Positions 10,740-22,030 of a stretch of 64,000 nt of DNA are shown in pieces. This stretch comes from Tubulanus polymorphus (taxonomy: Eukaryota; Nemertea; Palaeonemertea; Tubulaniformes; Tubulanidae). Location of the stretch: positions 7,086,001-7,150,000 of the forward strand of contig NC_134029.1 of the NCBI RefSeq assembly GCF_964204645.1. Reading direction: 5' to 3'. The notes beneath the pieces are model-generated. The model was not told where the DNA came from, ran no database searches, and saw nothing but the letters and a program-made list of their open reading frames with translations. Positions within the stretch are counted from its first letter, which is position 1. Every line of letters starts with the position of its first letter. The position numbers and the translations under genes are program-made.

Positions 10740-11985
10740 GAAAGCGTGCGATCCGATTATCTGAGATTAACTAACCAATGAAAATTGGATTACGACTAAA
10801 AAAGCTTGAAATCCGTTCGCAACGTGTAAATCTACTGCGGCATTAGATTGATCGGCGACACGCTTTCTGCTTCTTTTTCGCAAAACTCGAAACTGAGTTA
10901 GCCCCGTTATATTTTCAACTGACGCAACCGAAGCTGTTCGTCCGAGAGAAAAAAGGTAAGTCAATCAGTTAGAGATGGAATTTATCTAAAAAAGAAAACA
11001 GTCTTTTGCGTTGTTTAGTGTTTAGTGAGTTTTCACTGAATTGGTTGATTGAAAAAATGGCATTTACCGATTTGAATTTCTACGAGTTAGTAATACCGAC
11101 GTTTATTGATAGCAACAGTTAACGGAATCCACATGGGTTGCAGAGATGAGAAGCTTAACTATACATGTTTTCTCTTATACGTTGCTTTTTTTGTGTGTAC
11201 CTGGTCATCGCTCTTTTTATGTACGAAAACCGGCTCCGAGTTCAAAATGAAATCCAGCAATACTCGCGGCATGTGATTTGAAAACGAACTAGAAGGGCTA
11301 ATTTTTTTTCTGTGGATAGTTGCATAACTAAATTAGAACGCGTACAATATCTCAGATTTCGAAATTGTTCGCTATATTGATAGAATTAGTGAATTGGATT
11401 AAGTTCCTGACTTTCTTCTAATCTCTATTTATAATTCTTAATATAATTTCTAATCTCTCTTTTCAAGTTTCTTCATATCTCTTAACCGATCTGAACTCGA
11501 ATACGTCATCCCCTATCTGCGCTGACGATCGTTTGAACTTCCTGTTTTTCTTCGAGTTTCCTAAGATGATCGAAAGTCCCGCGGGGTTTCTTGTTTATAG
11601 CCGCGTGAAGTTGAAATGTAAACAACAGCGGCAAAAAAGAACGTTATGAAATTGACGATGTTTATAAATGCTTTGAAGAGAAATATGTCGTATCTCGGAT
11701 ATTTCATAGATGATTGATTTCGCTGCTTAAGCTGTTGAATCTTAACGCGTAGAAACAGTATCTATAAATAATGGTGTTATCGTTTCGACAACAAACATAT
11801 TCGTGATATCGAAGTCAGGTCGGATACATTTAGCGATCAAAAGCCGTCACGTTTCAGACCGAAAGATTCGCACGAATTGATCAATGAAAAAAGAGTGTTC
11901 GACTTCATTTTGAAAATTTTCTTTTATTATTTGACAACAAAAAAAACACTCTATGAATAATTCATAGATTCAATGAAAAAAGGGA
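10740..11985. other. Intergenic, no gene seen
   Basis: No convincing coding signal or repeat. Short pyrimidine-rich tracts (about 11410-11475) only. Confidence 0.4.
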
Positions 11986-12110
11986 GTTCTTTATCTTAAA
12001 ATGGGGATTGACCCTGTTGTCTATTTGATTGGTAGATTTGGTTTGATTTTTTTTAAATTTGGTGTCCCTTAAACAAACACCACTACACCTGCCGGGAACA
12101 AAGCTATATC
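11985..12110 (-). repeat. Dispersed repeat family E, copy 1
   Basis: Read on the minus strand it has GGCAGGTGTAGTGG, GGGACACCAAA, AATCAAACCAAATCTACC and CCCATTTTAAGAT in that order. The same ordered blocks occur on the plus strand at 17808-17935, and the first block again at 21960-22030. Non-coding; the element class was not determined. Confidence 0.6.
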
Positions 12111-12433
12111 TATCATAATCGTGTAATAATTGAACCAACTTATTGTTTTCAAGTATAGTGCATGTGCGTCCAGTTTCCCTAGATCTGACGGTTGCAAACG
12201 GACGGTTAATTGAAGTAGGAATACTAATTTGAAACTTGGAACTAAACTTTATTACGTAGATTTCCAAGTTCAAATCATCCTAGGTTTGTCAAACTACTTG
12301 TCTTTTCTCCAAATGGATTATGTGATTTCCATGTATTTGAAAATAATCCGAATTCCCTTGGAACGTACCGATAATCTGAAACAGATGTCTTTATATTTTG
12401 CTATTCCACGTTACTGTGTATTACATCATTAGT

Positions 12434-13238
12434 TCCATCGCGTTAATTGCTTTTCTGTTGATAACGCAGCAACGGAAAACCTATAACGCCGTTCCGATTC
12501 GTCGTGATAACATCTGAACACAGGATCTTCAGCGAAGAATTTCAGTATTTACAATTTCACACATGACGGCTATAGTGAAGTAAAAACCTATTAAACATCG
12601 CTCGGAAATCTGAAAGTTCCGTTCGCATTAACGATGATTTCGTAGCCTGAAAGTCGATGAAATGCTTTCAGTTCCTTTCCGCCATGACATTCATGTTATA
12701 TAAATATGATCTACCGACGTTTTATTGATTGAGAACAACAGCTTGTATTAATTCCGTGTATCGTGATTATTGTCAATGAACATTCATTTACGCTGTCAGA
12801 ATGCATTTAAATCTGTATAAATCTGTAAATAGATAAGCATATATACATACGTTGTTCTGTCATAATCAATATTATAATCTTGAAAGCATGTTATTAGTTA
12901 GAAGTTGTTCACTATAGATTAACGGATGGGTCACCACACCTACAGTTATAATTAACGGCTTCGTTAAAAGTACTAGCGAGATTAATTTACTTGACTTTTA
13001 TCCTCTATTGAATTGCACTTCTTTTCGCGGATTAGTTCTAGTAGTGATTTTATCAGGTGTTAATGCACCGTGTTTTCTTTTGTACAGTACCGAGTCCGTC
13101 AACTGCCGTGAAATGTGACAAATGAAAACAATTTTGAAAATAGAATACTTAAGAATTCAACGCTCTGTGGTGTAGAACTTTTTTTCATGCGCCCACTTTC
13201 TGTGTGGAATCAGTTTTGCAAAAAAGTTAAACTTCATT
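12434..13238. other. Intergenic, nothing recognised
   Basis: No supported ORF or repeat structure. Confidence 0.35.
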
Positions 13239-13366
13239 GGACCAGTTACTCAAAAGTTGGTTAGAGTTAACCAGTGGATATTTGACATAGTGGCAATTAA
13301 AAGTTCATTGTTACTATGGAATTTATCTGCCGGTTATTTCTAACCAACTTTTCAGCAACTGGCCCC
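13239..13366. mobile_element. Foldback element, CCAGTTGCTCAAAAGTTGG family (copy 1)
   Basis: GGACCAGTTACTCAAAAGTT at the left pairs with AACTTTTCAGCAACTGGCCC at the right; the inner GGTTAGAGTTAACC and GGTTATTTCTAACC also pair. Copies at 45834-45960 and 50948-51038 share ends and the inner TTCATT...ACTATGG. Confidence 0.65.
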
Positions 13367-15155
13367 ATGTTTTCAATTTTCAATGAGGCCAACAATTCAA
13401 CAAACTTTAATCGTTTTGAACTTACTGGACCCCGGAGGGATTTTGAATAATTCAATATGAATCATTGTTGCTAGATTGTCCCATGTCCCTTGAGGAAAAT
13501 TAATGCCATTCATAGAAGTTCTGATGACTTTGATATTCACGCCAATATATGGCGCGGCGTAATTTTACAGCGACAAGATATAACCTTATCAATTTCCAAA
13601 GGCAACCTGGAAATCTTTTCGGATCTTCTTAAGTCTCGTAAGTCCCCGGGATCGCGTGATGTTGAGGCGACAAACATTTTCATTCGCTGCCGGTATACGC
13701 TTGTGTACACCGCGGCTGCAATCGACGTGTTTCAGTAGGTTAGTGTGTGTGCTTAGCCCTCGCTTTACGAGAAACAATGATCGACAAGATGCGCGCGATG
13801 ACCGGAATTAAGAGCGGGAATTAATAGATGGATCGCATTTACTCGAGTTGTATACAAACACGGTTGTAATAAAATGCGGATAATCGGTAATGCGAGTTGA
13901 GTGATTTGATGTAGAGGCGAATTGTGTCATACCGGCGCGAGCACGAAATGGAGGAGTCGGATAACAGTGCGGATCAATTTCCGGTCTGTCGCAAATCCGT
14001 TGTTTTATTCAATGTCATGAAATTGAAACTGAAATCTATCTGATTATAAGCAGTCACATGATCACGCGCGGATCACTCAGGTGATCAAGTTCAAAGCAAC
14101 TAATTTCCAACGTAGCCGACGATACCAGAAGTCTATAAAATCCAAGCCGTCCTCCTACATTTAGGTACATTTTCCTATCAGTCAGGAGGTCCCCGATTGA
14201 TTTATCATGCGCCGAGACGAAGAGAAACCTTTCGAAAAGAAACGTTCAATTCGAATCGATGATATCTATTTATCTGATTAGACATTTGCCTTCGTCGGGC
14301 CTTGATCGGAGCACATCTGGTGATTGCCAGACTAATGACTCTGGAAATCACGGAAGCTTCCACGTTGAATAGATGATTATTAAAAAAAATAGAGTAAATT
14401 GGATTACACAAGAAAACATGTTGGTGAATTGACCGTCAGAAAAAAAAACAGATAAAGCATGCATGTCTTATCTGAGATCCATTCATATTAGGGTTCCCAA
14501 AAGATAGGACATGTGTATAGAAGGATATCTAATATCCCTTATTATCCCTTAATTAAACAATATCTCTTGATTATCGAATCCAAGCTATTGACATAAACAT
14601 CATATTACTCGAAACTACATCGATTTCTATCTGCAAAATTGACTTTGCGTAGCACGTGTTACTATTGCTCTAACAGCTGCCACGCGCGCATAGTCTTGTT
14701 AACGAATTTTTGTAAACAGCCTTTTCGTAAGGAACGCGATAGGAGGAACTCCACTACAAAGCGAAATACGGCAGCACACAATAGGAATATGAAACGGTCG
14801 GGTCGTTTGATTCTGCAGCTTTGAACGCGACGTGCGAGAAACGGAAATTGAACATTTCAAAGAACAACCAATCACTCAGTCAAGCATCTTATGGCTAAGC
14901 GTTTTGATGGCCTCTTAAGATACGTAGAATTTTGCCCGTCTTTGATTGCCCTTTCTTCGAGCAGATCAGTCGACCGTAGCTCGTGGAACATATCTCTCAA
15001 AATATCCGGTTCAAGTATATAAAAATCAAACACACTACAGCTATCTGAACAAAAATCGACTGAATACGACGAAAAAGAAATGTATATGTACATAAATATA
15101 TAGATCTCGTTAGTAATGAAGCGCCCTGGGGACATGAGAGAGAGAAGAATATTTT
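13367..15155. other. Intergenic, no gene seen
   Basis: ORFs up to about 82 codons are present but none has a convincing start, splice sites or poly(A) signal together. Confidence 0.35.
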
Positions 15156-15159
15156 CGGA

Positions 15160-15247
15160 ATTAATTTTGACATAATATCTCGGAATAAAATCACCACCCA
15201 AACTAAATTGAAATTATTTTCTTTGAGATATTATGTCAGAATTGATT
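15160..15247. repeat. Hairpin with 13-bp perfect arms
   Basis: GACATAATATCTC (15169-15181) and GAGATATTATGTC (15225-15237) are exact inverses about 43 bases apart. The flanks AATTAATTTT and AGAATTGATT extend the pairing imperfectly. Probably a small foldback remnant. Confidence 0.5.
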
Positions 15248-17070
15248 CTAATTGGTTTTTATTCAATGGGAATTCCCACTCACTACCTGCGATCCTCGTT
15301 AGATTTAAGGAAACTTGAACTTATACAAAAACACCCAGTTATTCAATATGAGTATGAACAACTGTCATAGATGGATGCGTATTTCGATTGAGTCATTCAT
15401 GACCAGAATGACGTTTTTAACGTTTTTGAATCCGGTGAACGAAAAGAAGTCGTCGAACGTAACTCACACCAGCGAGGTTGATTGCGGAATTCAATTTCTA
15501 ACCTTCGTAGTACGAAACAATTCCGAAGAATCTTACGCGAATGCGGTGTGAATTAAATACATTATTCAGTCGAAATAATGTAGAATCGTGGATCTGAATG
15601 AATTAATCAACACAGCTGTAATACTCAGAGGAAAACTGTGACGTCGATTGTTTCACGAATTCAATATTCACGAGGCAAGACTGCAATGTGACTTCTAGAC
15701 TTGATCGATATTCTGAGAAAGGTCAAACTGTTGATCATTTCGTGTTGATTAGGAGGGAATTGATCGCCTGCTTGGGGAATGTGACATGTTCCACTAAATT
15801 ACCACATCTCACGGTTGTCTTGTTGGTGCGAACGTATTTACTTTTGTCCGGACAGGTGATTTCGCCCCCGAATTAGTTTTGTAACATGGGTTATAATTCG
15901 GCTGCGATTAATACAACTGTACCGAAATTCTAGAAAGAAAATAATGATAAAAATGAAAATAACAACTGTTTAAAAGATTAATTTCGTGAGGAGGAATTTT
16001 TCAACGATTCTATTAGCAGTAAGCCATTATAGAAATTAGTCGCTCTTCCGAAGTCGCCGTCATATTCGCTTAGCGCGTCATTACACAAAGTGGTTTCGCG
16101 CGCTTCACAAGTTCAGCGGAATCTATGCTGGGTTCGTGTCGGCAAATGTTAGTTCATCATTTTTCTAATTAATCAAGAATAATGTAATAGCATGGAAAAA
16201 CATTCGCCTTGCTCTTCGACGTATCGTGCCCGGCTGAATCTGTGTAACTGTTCCGTACGCTCAAGCATACGTTTTCGAAGATGAACGACCTTGAGACATT
16301 TCCGGGACGAATCTGATTCATATTTTACATACGAAGGAGAAGACGTGCTTATAGTCGAATTATGATTCACTGAAAATTTTAAGGAAAACGTTTTGGAATT
16401 TGTAAAAATTCAACCAATTGCGCGGTCACGATATTATGACCTTGACCTTGTTAATAAATATGGCTACCTCCATGAGTGGAAAGTTGTTGGTCAACTTCAA
16501 TAGCATGTCTTGACAACGTCTGTTTTGCTCAACTTTAGAAGCGTTCCTTTCCTTAATCGGCGTTTTACGGCCACTTAACATCTACCTATACATTAGGGCA
16601 ATTTCAGTAACCTTGTTCCCCCTGAATGACGCAGTTACACACAATTTTGAGAAATAGCAGATTCTCCTAAATAACTCCGCTGAGACGTGCAACCAGAGAC
16701 TAAACAGTGGAAACATCATCTCATTTAAGGGGGTATTTTCGATCGGGTCGATGGAACCGGTAATGCTGCGACGCCATAAAATAGACGTATTGCGCTGAAT
16801 TTTCGAATAAGCAATAATCCATGGAAAGCGGCCATGTAGCGATTTATGTATACTAATCGGTGATTCTCATTTTAGAAGATTAGTTATTCTTTATTTTGAT
16901 ATAATCTCCATATACATGAGCGTATAAATTGGGAAATTTACCCGAGGTTTGAAAACGAGTTCACGAGTTTTTAAATGTGTATGATAGATTGTTAATCCTT
17001 ACCGTACGCAAAAATGTATAAATAACACGTCGAAGAGTACAGAAACCTCGATCTTAAAGCTCAACTTTCT
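15248..17070. other. Intergenic, no gene seen
   Basis: No supported feature. The longest open frames lack coding-like codon use. Confidence 0.35.
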
Positions 17071-17203
17071 CTTTCTTTATTCTATATATGTTCTTTTCGG
17101 TTTATTTTGCACAAGAGATAGAAATTATCAGTCGTAAAAAGCGTTTAACGACGAGTCGAGCCGCGGTTCATTTTATCTCACGTGCAACCTGGGATTTCTG
17201 TCC

Positions 17204-17434
17204 TTAAATATTACCGGTTAGTAAATCAAAAAGCCTCGCCGTATAATTCCATCTTGCGAATAACGGCATGATTATCCGGAGGTCCCCGGGGTCTAATTTA
17301 CTTTTCGGCGCATTAAGATCCACGTCGTAAAATGCCGGGTCGACTTCGGAAACGCATTCGCCGGATGAACTTCGATCGCGGGACAAATTTCGAAAACTTG
17401 TGTATAAGGCTTGTACCTCGCATACGATAGACAT
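17204..17434 (-). CDS. Candidate 76-residue ORF with coding-like codon use
   Basis: ATG at 17434 opens MSIVCEVQALYTSFRNLSRD; the frame ends FARWNYTARLFDLLTGNI and TAA. Third positions are clearly more G/C-rich than the flanking DNA, and the middle is acidic (VDPAFYDVDLNAPKSKLDPG). TTATATAT lies about 35 bases upstream, and AATAAA on the minus strand (17076-17081) about 125 bases past the stop. No known domain recognised; no signal peptide. It may be a short gene, a terminal exon, or chance. Confidence 0.3.
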   Translation of the reverse strand: MSIVCEVQALYTSFRNLSRDRSSSGECVSEVDPAFYDVDLNAPKSKLDPGDLRIIMPLFARWNYTARLFDLLTGNI

Positions 17435-17807
17435 TTTCGTAACGATGTATAACAATATATAAAGCTATCCCCACTAATGATAGGTAAGCTCCCTAATGAA
17501 ACATTTTAGGTATGCAGGTAATGCATAGTTACGTACGATATATCAATGTTAATCATTTTCATCTGATGGTTAGTAGTGTCCAAACTGACAGTTATACTCG
17601 ACGAGACAGAGAATTCCTTTGGCGTGGGCCATTTCGAGAATCCTGTCTAAAGTGGAATACCTGTATTTTTTTCTTATCCGTTTCGATACATTCTTTCCGA
17701 TGGATTCGGCGATGGACTGTGATTTAGTGATAGTAATATCAGTGAGGTATATTTACTTAACGTAAACATATTCTGAGCGAATCGGTAGTCGATGAATCGC
17801 AAAATCA

Positions 17808-17935
17808 AACCCCCTGTTTCGCTCCCAGGTGTAGTAGGTTTGTAAGGTGGGACACCAAACCAATCAAACCAAATCTACCAATCAAAGGAATACGAGGGGA
17901 CGTACCCTATTTTAAGATCGAGAAAAGAAAGATGC
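17808..17935 (+). repeat. Dispersed repeat family E, copy 2
   Basis: CCTGTTTCGCTCCCAGGTGT, GGGACACCAAACC, AATCAAACCAAATCTACC and CCTATTTTAAGATCGAGAA appear in the same order as in the inverted copy at 11985-12110. Confidence 0.6.
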
Positions 17936-20340
17936 AAAAATAGGCATGAAACCCCTCGTAGAAACCCGTAGAGATGTCTGTCGTGAATACGTAACAGTTG
18001 CATCTATAGAAGCGGCATACCGGTACTGTGGCTTTTCCCTGCATGTCGATTGAAAAGTATGATGCAGTTTTGAGAGTTTAAAAGCCGAAGTTTAATTAGC
18101 GAAGATTTGATTGGAAAGGAAGGCGATCGTAGGCAGGCGTATGCTCGTTAAAGAGGGTGATGGGTATGGTGACCTGACCGTCGGGAATCCGGTAACGGAA
18201 CGCAGACAGATTCTCCTTTCTGTAGATAATAGATTGGACACACTGTCAGCCATTTATCAGCGACATTCGATTGGATCAAATCAATTTTACATTTACTGGT
18301 ATTTAGAATGGCGCGTATCCCTGGCTGCGTAAATCAACCTTGACGCAAACGCTGTGCTCGATTTAGGAAATATTCAGATTCTCAACCGATCATTGCTTCG
18401 TAAAAAATGTGCATCCGTCCTGGACGAATTGATATTCTACAGCGAAGCGAACCACCAACCAAGAATCACATTAGCCTTGTCTATATCACATTTCACGACA
18501 GCTACGGGTTTTACAATACCCTTAATTCAAAATGTCAATTTGAATTTGAAATTTCAAATCATCTGAGATTAGTAATTTTCATTGGTTTATACATGACGTC
18601 CGCCATCTTCTAATTATTGTCATCGTTCTGGAGCTGAAAAGTAACGTTTTCCAGATTAAAGAAGAAAAGAAATAAAACTCAGTTGATGACGGATCTGGCT
18701 TCAATATACGGAAATCTAAATATCTTTTTGAAATATGGATGTAAGTAACAGTTATAGGTCCGAATGTTTGTAGGATGGGTTCGTAAATATTACCAAAAAT
18801 GATACGAAAATGCTACCGAAGTCTACGACAACATAATGAAATAACTGGCCTCCGTAAAGCTTTGCATCAGTGTGCGCAGTCCCTTTTTACATGATGCAAT
18901 GATTTGGATGCTAAATCAGTCGATGAGGGCTCATAAAAACAGGTGAATGGACCGAGTTACGTCCTGTAGTGCGCCTAATGCCGCTATGTAGGTGGCATGT
19001 TGAGACGATATAAGCATGATTGATCATATTCCGGTCGTGCCGCTGGGGACATCTTGATCAGTGAAATTGACATTTAACCCGGCCATTATAAGTAACTAAA
19101 CTAGAAGTTACTGTCGGGAGACTAGTTACATAATTAACATGTCCTTGGACCAGTCTGCTGCAGAAGAATGGCATTTGCGAATTGCGCCTTACAAGAAAAC
19201 CGTGTTCTTGGGCACTCTAAAATGAAGTATCTATAGTTTGACTACTGTATGCATAAGTTCATTGTCAAATTAAGCGAGGGATTGCAGAAAACTTTACTGG
19301 ATTAAATTAATAAGTTTACAGAAGGCACATGATTGCAGTCACGCCCTTGTATATCGTATTCTGCTTACTAGAACTCGACCAGGCAGTTTTGATTGAACTC
19401 ATGATACAATGTTGTAGTAATCGAACACCGTTTTCGTAATTATTCCATTCCAATATGGTAGCTGCATGGCATGTTTTAACCTCGACTAATAAACGCTTCT
19501 AAGTTTTAATGCGATTCTCTGCGATGCGATGTGTGGCACACTCTTTGCAAATATTCGATTAACTACTGTTCCATCGTATCTCCGTCGATGTTTAATTACG
19601 GTCGGTATGAAATCTTCGATCGCGTCAACGCCATCACGACGCTTCGTATTTTTTGCGGCTCTGATCCTGGCGATCTGAAGATGAAATAAGCGACAAAAAT
19701 TGGTTCATTTTTTTCGGCGGCGGTATACGTAGCGTTATGATGGATACGTCCGTCGGGACACGCAAAATACGTAGTGACGTCATCGGTAGTGTTGTTTGAA
19801 TGCCGCAGCGAAACCCTATTATGGTGAATTCTCGAACAACCTTCGAATCGAATAGCCAATCTTCAGTGATTGAACTCCTGAAACAATTACCTCCTTTATT
19901 TTTGAACAAGTCCTATTGAAATTCTGCCCACGCTATGAGCGACGTTACCCCGTGTTGTGTGTGCGAAGCGTAAACGCGATCAACATTTAACGAATTGATG
20001 GCTTCGATTCATCCGACGATTTGAAAACAAGAAATTCATTGGTGCATTTGAATACCATCTGTGTTAATCATTTGTTTTTCTTTTAACCAGTCATCTTTAT
20101 TTGGAAAACAAAAGCGTATATACGAATATATAAAGTTAACTTCGCCTAAGGTGGCAGTGTAAGGAAGGAAAAATATATATCTAATAAAACTTCAAGGTCA
20201 GAAAAAGTATAGTTATCAATGGTTTACAACGTATAAAACATATTACGAATAATGGTTCCGACTTGATTGGGCACAAATACATTGAGGCAAAGGTACACAT
20301 GATGAAAACCGCGTTTGTGCTTAGTCTTTAAAACCCTCGT
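17936..20340. other. Intergenic, no gene seen
   Basis: Two overlapping minus-strand frames at 19596-19909 are open for 87-91 codons but start with TTG and show no gene signals. Nothing else supported. Confidence 0.35.
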
Positions 20341-20349
20341 ATTTATTGA

Positions 20350-21250
20350 CCCACGTAGCAAACTTGCTACATAAATTTTAGGGGCTCAAAAATTGAGGAA
20401 GAAGGTGATTACATCCTCTATTAACCATTGTAGCAAATATGGTACATTTTACTTAGTTCATTCATATGACAACAGATGGCAGCACCTCACAGTGATTACT
20501 CTGACAATGAGTGAAGTTTGCTCAATTCACAGGGACCGCGATGCCATTTTAGCAGCAAATTCAAAATGAAAATTTAGAAGTCCCTTCATGCATAAATATG
20601 TCATTATGCATACCATGTAATGTCTAATACTTGTACAACAACTAGGTATCTCAAATAAAGTCAAGGATTTAGCGATTGAAGGGGGGTCAAAGTTTCTTGT
20701 AGCAAATGTATTACATTGGTAAAAAGCCGAACCCATATGTTAAAAAATATTTTTACAGTTTATGAATTTTGTCGGCATTCTTACTTAGACATATTCCTAT
20801 TAGTTCCAAATAGCATTCTAGTTTGTAATAGTTATCGAAATAAGGTTGAATTGAAAATATTATAGTGCATTTTCAGACACTGGTAGGTGAGGGTCTTTTC
20901 TGAGCTTATGCTTCCCAGTGTGTAAGAGCCTCGATGAAGTCAACGCCACCTCTAAAGAAGCACGTCAAACGTCCATTGCCGACATCCAATATGATAGTGT
21001 AGCTATTTCTAGCCTTGATGAAACAAAGTTACATTGTAATAAGTTGGCCAAATTGGTTCAGTCAGATCAGATGTCCAAATTTTGTTTATAAATCTATGCT
21101 TGAGCAACAACTGAAACTATTTTTTGATATTCGTTAAGAAGTTTATGATACTATTGCAATTTTGCATCTGAAAATGATGATGAATTTGAAAGATATTTCC
21201 TCAAATTTTTACTTTGTTGACCAATGTAGCAAATTTGCAACATTTCAGAA
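20350..21250. repeat. Cluster of four TGTAGCAAAT-type short repeats
   Basis: Related units at 20354-20372 (GTAGCAAACTTGCTAC, a palindrome apart from its central AC), 20429-20446, 20699-20716 and 21225-21243, each close to TGTAGCAAA-N(3-5)-ACAT. The first and last are also preceded by TTGACC(C/A)A. Spacing is irregular (about 75, 270 and 525 bases). No ORF. Confidence 0.5.
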
Positions 21251-21613
21251 ACTAGGTTAAATGGGCCAAAATTTAAGCGTAGCTTATGCAATACTCCGAC
21301 GTCTGATAAGGAAACGAAGCTGTTCATTTGCAGAAATTGCAGAAAAAAATACCTACTCGGATTCTAATCAACGGCTATTGAATGGAGAGAATTTCGTTTA
21401 AATACGTAAGGCTTCTAGTAAGATGCTCTTTGAAGTAATGAAGCAGTACATAACGAGTCACTATCGTCGACAATCATCTCACTCTGTTTGTAGAATGGAT
21501 TGATTACCGGAGTATGCGTGATCGAAAGATAAAAGCGTCGCAGACGAGTGTATGAATCTTTTTCCTCGGAAGCTTTCGACTTGTCTTTTAGCATTTGAGG
21601 TACGCATTACTGC

Positions 21614-21789
21614 CATTTTGCCTGATAATCACAAGGAGGAAAGTAAGAATATTATCGAAATGCTTCGAAATTATACATATAAAGAATATTATCGATGATA
21701 TTCTTAGTTTTCATGTACACATGTCTAATCAAAATTTCGAAGCATTTCGGTAACATTCTTACTTTTTTCTTGCGATAGTCAGGGCAAAA
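21614..21789. mobile_element. Foldback MITE, about 176 bp, with 58-bp arms
   Basis: Left arm 21614-21672 (TTTTGCCTGATAATCACAAG, AAAGTAAGAATATTATCG, AAATGCTTCGAAATT) and right arm 21732-21789 are inverses with few mismatches. A smaller inverted pair, AAGAATATTATCGAT/ATATTCTT, sits in the loop. No ORF. Confidence 0.7.
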
Positions 21790-21959
21790 AGGCACATTCG
21801 TTTGACTATAAACCGTAAAAGTAAACGCTTATTTTGTTGAAAGATCCTCAGGTTTGAAAAGTCGAGAGCTTAAATTCGATAAAACATAGTCGTGTATCCC
21901 GTTCAATACCATCGATCACGCTTTCTTCCTGTAAATGATCTTAAAGTAGGGAGTTTCCC

Positions 21960-22030
21960 TGTTATTCGTATAGATTTCGATTGATTTGCTTTGATTAACC
22001 CACCACACCTGCCGGGCGCGAAACAGGGTG
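21960..22030 (-). repeat. Dispersed repeat family E, partial copy 3
   Basis: On the minus strand: CCCTGTTTCGCGCCCGGCAG, GTGTGGTGGGTTAATCAAAG, then divergence. Matches the first block of the copies at 12 and 17.8 kb. Confidence 0.45.

Noticed and set aside
19596-19909. Two overlapping minus-strand open frames of 87 and 91 codons
   Set aside because: Both start with TTG, both frames are open together over the same bases, and there is no poly(A) signal or splice support.
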